Under the pieces are notes generated by a model, which was not told where the DNA came from, did not search any database, and saw nothing but the letters and a program-made list of their open reading frames with translations. The position numbers were made by a program, and so were the translations under genes. 64,000 bases of DNA from the NCBI GenBank assembly GCA_902651635.1, contig CACRSC010000077.1:74807-138806 (forward strand). The letters are read 5' to 3'. The stretch comes from Mastigamoeba balamuthi. Its lineage: Eukaryota > Evosea > Mastigamoebida > Mastigamoebidae. Below are positions 31,891 to 42,693 of the stretch, piece by piece (within the stretch, counting starts at the first letter, position 1; each line of letters begins with the position of its first letter).

Positions 31891-32329
31891 TCACGTATGG
31901 GTGGTGCCATCTGTCGTTGATGCTGGTGGTGGTGGTGCTGCTGCTCCAGTGCTCTGCTTCACGGACCTGAGTATTGTTGTAAAATGGGTGGGAGAGACGT
32001 CAGCAGGGGTGGTCATTCGTCCACCAGGAGGCACGGGACACCCAGCCCCAAACCGGTTATGAGTGCCCACCCAAGATTCGCCAATCTATCACATTTCTCG
32101 GCAACCCAGGCCCGGCCATCGGGCGCACGAGCAAGGCCTCTTCCCGCGCGCCCCACCACATCGCGAGGCTCCGAGGTAGTCACACCTAGCCGCGTATGCC
32201 AGCAATCAAATCCCACGTCACCAGAGAATCTTAGCAAAACGGACCAGCCGGGTTGAGTTTCCTTCTCCCTCGCTTCTTTCTCCTGCGTCTCTTCCTCTGA
32301 TCCTCTGAGCGGAGACACCTCTCGGCGTG
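31891..32329. promoter_or_regulatory. 439 bp head-to-head region between the large GTPase and the Sel1-repeat gene
   Basis: Both genes start outward from this interval, so their expression may be linked. A short trinucleotide run (GGTGGTGGTG, near 31925) lies on the GTPase side and a pyrimidine-rich run (near 32260-32295) precedes the ATG at 32330. No TATA box seen. Confidence 0.4.
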
Positions 32330-35300
32330 ATGGGCGACAACGCCAGCGGCATTCTGCAGCTTCCAGCCGGGTCTGCGGCATTGGCCTTGGAGCTGAAGGA
32401 CTGTATTGTCGACGTGCTCTCCAGGCTGGAGAGGGTGCTTCCTGTGTTTGAGGAGCAGTACCGGCGCAGCCCCGAGCTGCTGGTCCGGGACCTTGCCGCC
32501 GCCGTCACCGCAACACAGGTGGTCGCCGATAAGACGGTCGAAGCAGCAAGGCGCGCGGGTGGAGTGTGCCCTCCAGCAAACGACAACAGTACGGCCACCC
32601 GCCCCGCTCACTGCCAGCCCACAAATCTGTCTCGGATGGCCTCGACGCCACTCCCCCTCCCGCTCCCGCCACGCAGGCGGTGTGCCGGACAACGCCCCCG
32701 AGTTGGTCAGGTCCGCGCAGCAAGATCTGGATTGGGCACGAGGGTTCCTGCTGGAGGACGACAACCCGGACATAATCAAAGTGGCCGGCCCTCTCGAGCG
32801 CGCCAGCGGTGAGGACTCGGCCTCTCTCGCCTCTTGTGTCCGCGAGCCAACAGCCCCTCATCCCCGTTCCCTCCCCGGTGCCCAGGAAAGCTGCGGCAGA
32901 TCGCCCGCGTCATGAGCTGGTGCCCACTGACGACCGTGGGCTCCACGGACCGCAAGGCCAAACCCGTGTATTTCTGGAACAGCTCCACCCACGGGTGGGC
33001 TCGTGCCGGCCAGAAGCTGGTCTCGCCCCCGGCGGCCGAGGGCCTGCAGTGCCTCGAGGGCATGGACCCCCGGCTGGGCAAGGCCGACCTGTGGTTCCAA
33101 GTCAGCGTGCTTGGCATGCTGGCCCTGGAGGTACCGATCCGCGTGGGGCTCGTCACCAGCTTCAGCCCGGCCCAGAGCCCAGAGGAGATGCAGAACCGGT
33201 ACTTCGTGGTGCTGGCCACCCGCAAAGACCCCAGAGAGGCCGGGAAGAAGAGGCACTCGACGCCCGCGTGGCACGTCCCGCTCTCCCTGGTGCACCGCCA
33301 GGACGACGTGCTGGGCGCTGTGATGTCCAAGAAGCGGAGACGCTCTCCGGAACCCACCGGGACCATGGGCCTGTCCACCCAGCCCGGGGAGCTCCGGATC
33401 GCGTCCCCGTGGGCCGACATCCTGCTGCAGTGTGAGCAGGTGGAGAATTGGGAGGCCAGGTGGGACCGGGAAATGGCCGAGACCACGCGTGTCCTCAGGA
33501 CAGAAGGGTGGCTTAGACAGTGGGCAGAGCCAATGCTCCACTCCATCTCGCTGCTGGTGACCCACGCCGAGCTCAAGAGCCGCAGTTTCAAGGTTAACAT
33601 CTCTGGGATCAAGGATGACATTAGGAGGATGTGCGCACCCCCGCTGTTCCGCAGATGGCTGACACGGCTGTTCCATCGCCAGAACCGAAAACGACTTTGT
33701 CCGGCACCAGGACACTCAGGGCACACTGCCGCTGACATGCGATACCACATCCACGGTTTTCTCCCTGCAGGTCCTGCACTGGTCCGCAGTCGCGCTCCTC
33801 ACGGTGCCAGAGGTCCGAGCCCGTTTGGTCTGCAAGCAATGAAGGACTCACCCGCGTTCGCCCCAGGCACAAGGCACGGAGCTCCCTGGAGTGCTCGGCC
33901 CAGTTCCGGAGGTCACGGAGGCCTGCGACACGAGAGCAGCGCTGGAGCGCGCACGCAAGTGCGTCTGTGCCAGGAAGGCGGCCGGGGGCCTCAGCAGACA
34001 AGACAACTGTCGGCTAGCCCGTTTCCTTCGGCGCCTCGGCTGGCGGTTCTGTGCGGAAGACTGCAAGGAGGAGGCTGTGGAGTGTTTCTTCCAGGCGGCG
34101 GTCTCGTCTGCCTACGCCCACGGGCTCGCAAGCTCTGCCCACGCAGCCTTCCTGCACGACTATGCACTGTGCACGTACAACTGCTGCCCCGAATTCTCTG
34201 CGAGAGCTGCCGTGGATCTGCTCTCCGTCTCCCGTGCGGCTGCGCGCGGTGGAGGCAAGTCTGCCTCCGGGTGCGAGTGCGGGTGCGACCTTCAGGCAAT
34301 TGAGGACACGATCGCGACCATCACGGAGGAATCGAGCATCGACCTGAGCGCAGTGGAAGAGAGGCTCAGCGAAGAAGAGGCCCAGAGGTTGATGGGCATG
34401 TACGAGGCAGCAGCGGACAAGGCGACAGGCGAGGCCGTGGGCTGGCTGAGGACTGCGGCGGAGCTGGGGAATCACACGGCACAGCACAGGCTCGGAACAT
34501 GCCATTTCAAGGGTGTTCCGGGTGTGCTCAGCCCGGACCCACGCGAGGCAATCAGGCTGTGGACGCTCGCTGCTGACGCGGGAGTCGTCGACTCGCAGCT
34601 CAATCTGGCGCAGATGCACAGCAATGGCCAGTACGTCCCCCTCAATTATGCCGAGGCAGTCCGCCTGTATTCCCTAGCGGCCGACAGAGGGGATCCCGAG
34701 GCCTTGTTCAACCTCGCGGTGATGTACAACACGGGGAGGGGAGTTGCCAGGGACCGTGCCAGAGCCGAGGAGCTCTGTCGCAGGTCTGCCGAAATGGGGT
34801 TTCCTCAGGCCCGGTATGCGATGTCCCAGTTCGACCGCAGCTCGGAATCGAAGCTCGCTCTTCTGAGCGAATCGGCGGACAACGGGGTGCCCGACGCACA
34901 GTTCGAGCTGGGCCTCCGCTACTTCGATGGAGCCGGGGTTGCAAGAGACAGGGCAGAGGCCGCCAGGCTGTGGAGGCTCGCTGCTGACGCTGGCCACGGG
35001 CAGAGCCAGTTCAACCTCGGAGCACTTCTGTGGCGGGGGGACGGAGTCGCACGAGACGAGGCCCTCGCCATGCACTACTTCGCCCTGGCGGCCGACAACG
35101 ACATACCGATGGCGCAATTCAACCTCGGAACCGCTGCCTACGAGGGTATTGCAGGAGTGCCGCGGTCCGCCGAACGGGCAGCCGCGCTCTGGAGCGCGGC
35201 GAGCGCGCCATCCGAGCACGCCCCGGCAGGCCTTGCGCCAGCGCAGTACAACCTCGGCGTCCTGTATTCCAACGGCGATGGTGTTCCTGCGTCCTTGGAG

Positions 35301-35879
35301 AGGGCTGTGGAGATGTGGTCCCTCGCAGCCCGTGCCGGATACCCGCCGGCTCTCGGAGCCATGGGCAGTGTGCTGTATCAGAGGGGCAGGGCCACTGAGG
35401 CTGTGAGCCTGTGGACTGCCTCCGCAAAAGCAGGGGACATGCACGCCACGTGTATTCTCGGCCTGCACACTCTCCTGGGAGTCGCGGTACCACAAGACAC
35501 GCGTAGCGGGCTCGCTTTGCTCCAGCGTGCAGCGGCGGCGGGGAATGCGACGGCGAGTCTCGCTCTGGCACTCGAAGCAGATCGGGAGGCCGACACTTCC
35601 CGCGCAATAGAGCTGTTCCAGGCTGCGACTAAGTCAAAGGTTCTCAAGGAGGCTGCATACGCATGGTATCGCCTGGCTGGCCTCAGTGCAGAGAATCTGG
35701 CCAAGTCTGAGGAGATGCTCCGGAGGTCAGGTGCGATGGGAATGTTGCATGCGCAGAGGGCTCTGGCAGCATCCAACAGCAGTGATCGGGCACGGGAGAT
35801 GGGCTACATAATGCCCTTGAGAGAGCTGCTCTCTAGCCACCAGCACACACACGCCATTCAAGTCACCGTTCAGATGTGA
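32330..35879 (+). CDS. Sel1-like-repeat protein with an unrecognised N-terminal half
   Basis: Five exons join in phase: 32330-32558, 32677-32808, 32886-33592, 33771-33827 and 33867-35879 (1045 aa). Residues from about 560 to 1000 are tandem Sel1-like repeats (SLR, a TPR relative), about eleven of them. They have the usual A..G...AQ..LG..Y..G.GV pattern (for example DAQFELGLRYFDGAGVARDR, GQSQFNLGALLWRGDGVARD, AQYNLGVLYSNGDGVPASL). SLR proteins are scaffolds for signalling or ER-associated complexes. The N-terminal half begins with helices (LELKDCIVDVLSRLERVLPV), followed by a mixed domain (KPVYFWNSSTHGWARAGQKL) I do not recognise, and a basic patch KKRRRSPEP. There is no signal peptide, so unlike SEL1L it should be cytosolic or nuclear. 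The two short 3' introns are chosen because they alone keep frame. Confidence 0.85.
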
Positions 35880-36953
35880 TGAATGAAGGAATACACCCAG
35901 AAGGAACTGTGTTTGTGGCATTTGTCTCGGTAAGGGTAACATGGCCACACTGCTCAACTACAGGAAATTGGTCAACGACGTGAGGGCACTGGTTGAGGTC
36001 GCGGGAAGTGAAGCACTAAGTGCAGGACACAACACATGCCCCCACCGTGTATGAGGAGTTAGACAAGTTCAAGGTGGCTGTGTGGAAGAATAGCTCAGAT
36101 AAGCAGTTCGGAAGTTGCATTCCTGATATCAATGTTGTCATTCCCATGGTTTCAAGTTTTGGATGAGCAGGGGAAGGATGAGAACCAGAAGTAGAGAAGG
36201 ACGATGGTCACAAAAAGAACCAGAGTAAGAATGACAGTGATAAAATGGATGATGATGACAAGAATCCTAAGGTCTTTGAGGTACCATCAATGCAAGCCGT
36301 TGGGGGATGATTCTCAGCTTTCCACCTGCATAAAATCAAGGCAACACCTTACTCTTTCAGCATGAATAAGTGGTACCAAACTCATTGACTGTATTTACGG
36401 TCTTCTCTCATACATTCCATTTCTGTGAAGTCTAGAACTTCCTTCTTCGATATAACAATGATCTGCCTTAACCACATTATCCTTCTTGCATACAACAGTG
36501 ACAAGATAATGCACATTCATTTGCATGCGAGGACAGAAAGTACTCAGAAGAGCTTGCACTCGTGTCACAGAGTATAAAAGCTACTGCACACATCCTCTTA
36601 AATGAGAAAAAGTCAGAGCTACCCGCATATATTTTTTGAAAGTAGTCACTGTGTTAAAATCACCCTGAATACAACTGAATATCAAATTAGAGCACAAAAC
36701 TCTAGGATCACAGAAGGAAAATGCTCATTTGATATCACATTAAGCACTAAATTACTATTAGCAATGTGCAATGTAGTACAATGAAGAGCAGAGTTAGCAC
36801 TATATATCAATTGAAGAACAAAATTTGCACATTGACAGAATTAATAGTAATCAGGAAAAATGTCAGAGCAATATGACTGAGTTTAGGGCACTGCAAATTC
36901 AAATGTTTGTTATCTCAGATAAGCCATGGAGTTACACAGCTTCCTCAGTTTGC
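35880..36953. other. AT-rich intergenic region
   Basis: No intact gene. Near 35940-36050 a short coding-like trace (LLNYRKLVNDVRALVEVAG) is followed by stops, probably an old pseudogene or element fragment. The remainder is AT-rich and CpG-poor and serves as the shared 3' side of the SLR gene and the calpain gene. Confidence 0.4.
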
Positions 36954-39900
36954 TCATGGTTGTGAGCCTCTTTGCGTCAACTGACTGCGCCCTGGAATCG
37001 TGATAGCTCCTGATCTAGGCCTTTCCTCTCTGAGAGGTCGTGAAGAAGACAATGGCTTCTGTGATGTAGTACTCCTCTTTTGCTTGCACTCCAGATCTGG
37101 AAGAAAAGACTGCGCTTTTGCTTGGCTGGCCCCTGTAACTGTCCTGCCCGATGGCGCCTTTGCTTCGTCTGATGGCGCTTTTGGGTTATCCCTTCTGCGA
37201 CTGGTGTTTGAAGGCAGTGAAGGGGCTGGCTTATCTTCCTGAGGCACTTCGACCGGAGGAGCCCCTTCCTCAGCGCCGGCATCTGATACCCTTTGTCGGT
37301 GGGTGCTCCTGACGTTCTCGAGCTCGTCGAGCAGAGCCTGCTCCCTTGCGATCCAATTCTCGGTTCCCTCCTCCTCCAACCGGGAAAGCTCCCCTTTCAG
37401 CTGCTTGTTTGTTTCAGTGGCGCCCGGAAGTAGCTGGTCATTGTCTGCATTGGTCCCCTGAGCTCGTAACAGTTGCTCCCAGAGCTTGGCATTCTCGGCC
37501 TCGAGCTCAGCAATCTCCTCCGAGACGATGCTGTCCTCGTCCGAGTGCATACTGCGACCTCTGACAGCTACAACCGATTGAGCAGCCAGAGTTGTCGATT
37601 GCTGGTCGTCTTGTGGGCATGAAGTGTGCCGTGTTCCCGAGTACACAACGGGCACAACCGACGCATCTCGGACGCTGCTCTGGATCTTCATCTCTAGCAG
37701 CCGTGAGCGATCGCCATCCGCATCTGTTTTGTAGTACAGCAGCACCACAAACACGCAGCGCCCGTGCCGCGCCAGCACGTCTGGGGGCACGGCTGTCTCC
37801 AGGAAGGAGTGGCGCTCGCATCGGGGCAGAAGTTTGTCGACCACGTCGAGCCTGTTTCTGACAAACTCGAACCCGTCCTGGGCCTTGACCGAGCATACTT
37901 CTGGGTTTTTCAGAGAGAAGGCGTCAATGGGAGCAACGCCAACGAGGACGGTGATCTCATCTGCGGTCGTAGCATCGGTTCCGAGTGTGGGCTGCAGAAT
38001 GTCCACCAGCAGTGCAACATCTCCGGCAGCGATGCTCTCGGGGATGCGCACACACCACGCCTGACACTCTTTCCGCTGGAGCAACTCAGAGTAAATGACG
38101 CTGGTCTCGGTCTCTGCGGAGGCCACTGTGCAGATGTCGATCGTTGTGAAGTATCGCAGGAAATCCGACTCGAAGTCGATGAAGAACGCCCCATCGTCTG
38201 TGCTCTGCTCCGAGCTGATACCCGCTTCCTTCCTGAGCTCTGGTGTCCACAACTTCGACGTATCAGACCACTTTCCCCGCCACTCTTCGTCGGCGTAGGG
38301 GTTGAAGATGCGCAGCAAGTGGTTTCTCCCTTGTAGCACAGTCCAGCCCACCACGCTGTAGGCGTGGCCCGAAATGAGACCACAGAGGTTTCCTCCCTTG
38401 GCGATTATGTGACACGTGAGGAAGTTGATCTGTTCAGCGTTGTCAGCGGCCCGACGACGACCAGTGTTGCGTACGGGGTCCTTGCTGTTGAGAAGGCTCA
38501 TTATTCTGTACCAGATGTTGCCGTGCAGGCGCTCCTTGAGGTTCTCGAAGTCGCACAAGGACATCGTCGAGTTTCGGCCGCCCGTGAGACACGCCATTGC
38601 GTAGCACTCCCTCCCCCCGTCGATATTCTCGTAACAGCCCTGCAGCTTCGCGTAGGCCTTCTCGATCAGCGCGACATACCAGTGAGCCCTGTCTCTCGTG
38701 TGCCCGTAGATCGGCTGCATCTTGGACGGCTCTCCTGGCCTACGCGAGTAGTCCGAGCACGGTAGCGTGTCGTCCAAGATGACGAACACAGGCCGCCCCT
38801 TGTGGTTGTACAAGCGCAGGACATACAGCCCCTTGCGCGCATTGCACAGCTGCGTGTTGAAGATCCTCTTGGTGATCAGGTGCGGAGCTGTCTGGGAGAT
38901 GACCGCGATTGCTATTCGCGTTGTTAAGTGAAACACATCAATTCTCGAGTGTCGGCGTACATGACATGAGGTAGCAGGTCCCAATTAGCCCCTGCTCCAC
39001 GTCCTGGAAGCTCATTTTTGCCGGGAACAGCTCAGGGCTCTGGCACAGATGGCTGATCCTCTTCCAACTCTGAGGGTGCCCGATCGCAGAGGGGTCCGGA
39101 GGGGCTGAGGGATCCTTCCACAGCGAAGCGTCTGTGGGGCCGAAGTCGGCGTCGACGTATTGCTCCGACGAGTTCTGCTTGAGATGCGCTATGGCTCTGC
39201 TGACCACTGCAGCGCAGACCTTGTCGCACGACGCTAAGCTCTCGAAGCCTGTGGAGAACACTGAGTTCATCGATCCTCCAGCCGCCAGCATCTTGCCCAC
39301 GATCTCCACCATGTCCGACAGCACTGCGAGCTCCAGTGGGGTCTTCCCCGATTTGTTCCGCTTGTTCACCACGTCGGGGGCCGCGTCCAGCAGGTACTTA
39401 GCGCACGGAGCGCTGTTGGCCGCGCAGGCGTAGTGGAGGGGCGTGTTGCCGAACGCGTCGGATGACTTGAGCATCTGCATCGACAGCTGCGCAGAGGACA
39501 TGGCCTGGATAAGGGCCAGCTGTCCCGCGCGGGCGCACACGTGCCAGGGCGTCACCCGCATAGCCTTGGGCAGGTTGCCGAACTTGGCGGGCGAGCGCAG
39601 CAGCTGCGTCGACAGCGTGGATACCATCGTGGAGGGCAGTGGGGACTTGAAGCACCACTGCACGAGCTCAGCGGTGGTTGCGTTGGGCAGCAGGCGCTCT
39701 GGCGGAGCGGTCGAGATGACCTCGTTGGGCAGCAGCAGCAGGATAGCCACGGAGGCGTCCTCCAGCCCGAGGTACTCGCTCGCGGTGCCATCCGAGGTCG
39801 CGCCGTGGTCGACCAGTGTCCAAACGACCTCGTAGTTGCACGCAAAGTGCAGGGGTGTCCACCCGCGGGGGTCCAGCGGTTGGGGGTTCTGTGGCACAGA

Positions 39901-42093
39901 CAGGACAGCCTCGCAGACCGGGGCAGAGTTCTGCACGGAGTAGAACAGAGGAACTCTGCCGTTCCTGTCGGTGGAGGTCACCTTGAACCCCGCGCCGATG
40001 AGGACCTTGACCACCTCGACGGTCCCCGAGCGCGCTGCGTGGTGCAGTGCTGTCTTGCCCTCCGGGTCGGGCGCGTCAACTTCGAGGTCTTGTGCGAGCA
40101 TCGCCCTGACCCTCTCCAGGTCCCCTGCTGCTGCTGCCATGTGCAGCGTGGGGCTCGCGGTTCTCGAGTAGATCAGCTGAACCATCTCTGTCCTCTTGCG
40201 CTCCCAGCACCACTCCTGCGCGTAGCACAGAGGGCTACGCCCAAGCCAGTCGGGCGTGTTCATGGCACTGACCTTGCTACCGAGGAGGTCGACCAGCTCA
40301 GGCTTGCCGCCCGATGCTAGGATGTGCAGCGGGGAGCGCCCGAAAGAATCGCGGTCGGCCTCGTCGCAGCCCGAGAGCGTGTCCTTGAGGAACGCCTCAG
40401 CGCGCGCGTCTCGGTGACTCGAGCGCAGAGCGAGGCACGCATGGAACACCGGGCTTCCGTGTATCCAGGGGTCGTGGACACCGACCCCGATCTTCTTGGT
40501 GAGTGCCCTTGCCTTCTCAAATTGGCCTGTGAGGCAGAGCTCGAGCAGCTCGGGGAGAGCGGCCTTGGCTCCGCTGTTCTTGGGGTGATCCGGGGAGTAT
40601 TCCGCCCACTGCACCCCTGAATCCTCTGACTGCTTGCTCTCCACGTACTTGCGCAGCCCGGCGATGAACGGAGCCAGTCTCTCGGTGAGCCCGCAGGCGA
40701 CTGTTATGTAGTCAAAAGCGAGGTAGGTCCCCTCGTCCGGGCAGACGTCACGGTTCTCCTCCAGCAGCGTCTCGATACTGCCTCCGATGCGGATGAGGAA
40801 CTCGAGGGTGTCGAACCACGGTGGATCCCCGGTCGCCCCCGCGCGCAGCAGCTCGTTTGCGTCCGCGAATGACTTGGAGATAAGAGCCTCGGCGACGCTG
40901 GGCGTCATCTGGGGCGCTGTCCCCGCACGGACCCCGAAGTCCGCGTCCGAGCTCAGCAGGGCCCTTACGACCTCCGTCCGCCCGCGGGCGCACGCCACCC
41001 AGAGCGGAGTCCTCCCGTCGTGCGTGTGCGCGTTGGGAGGTGCCCCTCCGCGCAGCAGTTCCTCGACCTGTTGTGCTGTCTTGGCCTTGTGGAGGGGTGA
41101 GCGGTCCGAGACAGTGGCAGCGGGCTTGGGCTGCTCGACTGCCCCGTTCTCAAGGAGCAGCTGGACGACCTGTTCTGCGCCCACCTCGCGGGCGATCGAG
41201 AGCGGCGTGAGGGGGTCGGCGCGCTCGAGCACAGAGACGCAGCTGCGGCACACCCAGTAGTCGAAGCAACGGGGGCACTTGAGCGACCCGGGCGACTCGT
41301 CAAACGGCCTGCGGCAGCTTCTGCACCACCGCGACTGCCCTCTTCTGCTCCCCTTGGGGGCCTCGAGGTTGTGGCCTGCGGGGCAGTGCCTCCACAGGCC
41401 CGGCGGGACACCCTTGGCGTTGGCCCGCGCCTTCAGCAGCGTGTCGACGAGGGCCGGGCACGCAGTCCTGCACGCACACGCCAGCGGGGCCAGAGGGCCG
41501 CCATCGGGCGAGCCCCGCAGGACGTCGGCGCCCGCGGCCAGAAGCATACTGGCTATGTCGACCGCCTGCTGCTGCTGCTCGATGGTGGTCCGTCGAATGC
41601 AGTGCAGCAGCGCGGACCTGCAGTCCCCGGGCGACAGAGAGCCCTCCCCGCTGGCCGCGGCCATGGCCAGGACCCTGCGGACCAGCACGGGGTCCAGAGC
41701 GATCGCGGCGCAGCAGAGGACGGTGATGCCGTCGCTGGGGCTGACGCCCTGCCCGAGCCTGTCCGTGTAGTCCTGCGGGCAGAAGTACCACGCGCTGTCC
41801 TTCTCGAACGGCGTCCCCGAGAGGACCTCCGCGAGTGTCTGCTGCTGCTCGGGCGCCGACTCGCCCTCGTCCTCGGCGTCGCTGTCGTTCGCAGCGCCAC
41901 CGCCGCTGCTGCCGCCCTCGCCCCTCTTCTTCGCCTTGGCATCGCCGCCCTCGGAGTCGACTGGCAGCCCGAACGCGCGAACTCTGTTGGTAACTGCGTA
42001 CGTGGCCTCCTGCAGAAACGCCCGCACGTACTTGCCGTCCTCGCGCTCAGCATCGTCCTGCGGAGATTTGTGAGTTGCCGTGACGTCTGCCAC
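36954..42093 (-). CDS. Ankyrin-repeat / zinc-binding / calpain-like cysteine protease fusion
   Basis: Two exons, 38961-42093 and 36954-38911, joined by a 49 nt intron, give 1696 aa. Residues about 100-1000 are ankyrin repeats (DGRTPLWVACARGRTEVVRA, GKTALHHAARSGTVEVVKVL, GNTPLHYACAANSAPCAKYL and others). They are interrupted at about 245-295 by a Cys/His cluster (CPAGHN, WCRSCRRPF, LKCPRCFDYWVCRSC) likely to bind zinc. The calpain CysPc domain follows. The catalytic Cys is in QGLIGTCYLMSS (about 1040; usual QGxLGDCWF), the His in SGHAYSVVGW (about 1226) and the Asn in FNPYADEEWRGKWSD (about 1247; usual NPWG.xEW). The triad is complete although both Trp landmarks are Tyr. Next is a calpain C2-like part, a heptad-rich helix (EIAELEAENAKLWEQLLRAQ) and a Ser/Pro/Lys tail. 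No EF-hands. Cytosolic, presumably regulated through the ankyrin arm. Confidence 0.88.
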
Positions 42094-42693
42094 CCGTGGG
42101 TGGCAGGGGGCCCCACTCTACTTGTTTTGCTGATGTGGGCCCTCCGCCCGGTTGAAAGCAATCCGGTGCCATAAATCCACTTGCATTGCGAACAGCAAGA
42201 TCCCCAGAGTTCATGTGCACTGCTCAGTGCAATACTGACACAGTGGTTGGACAGGCAAACTCGAAGGTTTCACCCGGGTGGGACAGCAGTCTTGGTACAC
42301 CGCAATGAGGTGTATGAACCGATCATTACAAAGGCGTGCGGGTATGCGAACCAGCATATGCACGGCCTGGGTTCTCTTGTGCGGGTCTGGGCGCAGAACG
42401 CCTGTCAGGAACGTCCAGCTAAAGTTGTGGGCCAGGGATTGCGGGGTCAGGGTTCGCTGCTTGGAGCCCTGTGCGGCCTTGTTGGGCCGCGTGAGAAGCT
42501 GGTGTGCCTTCATCCCAAAAATAGAGAGAAAGATACCGTGTCTCCGAACTGGGGGAAGAGATACCCCCGATATTATTCGCCAGGTATCTGTGACGTCTTC
42601 CCTCTTCTCTTTCGTCGGGTTTCCTCCCTCGTAAAGAGCGCTCGAGCAGACCCCGCGATCAGCACCCCAACCGACCCGCACACTCCAGCAGCC
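42094..42693. promoter_or_regulatory. 600 bp divergent region between the ankyrin-calpain gene and CNOT1
   Basis: The interval holds both 5' flanks. Frames crossing it are short and not protein-like. No TATA box, tRNA or repeat noted. Confidence 0.4.

Noticed and set aside
31901-32060. Upstream coding exon for the large GTPase starting MTTPADVSPTHFT with a GTGAGTG donor
   Set aside because: The donor is attractive, but its phase does not match the FLSSATPVALRL frame at the acceptor, so I kept the ATG at 31890. A different upstream exon is still possible.
33018-34303. Continuation of the SLR gene exon 3 frame past 33592 to 34303
   Set aside because: That frame loses protein character after 33700 and is out of phase with the Sel1 repeats. 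The introns 33593-33770 and 33828-33866 restore a continuous frame.
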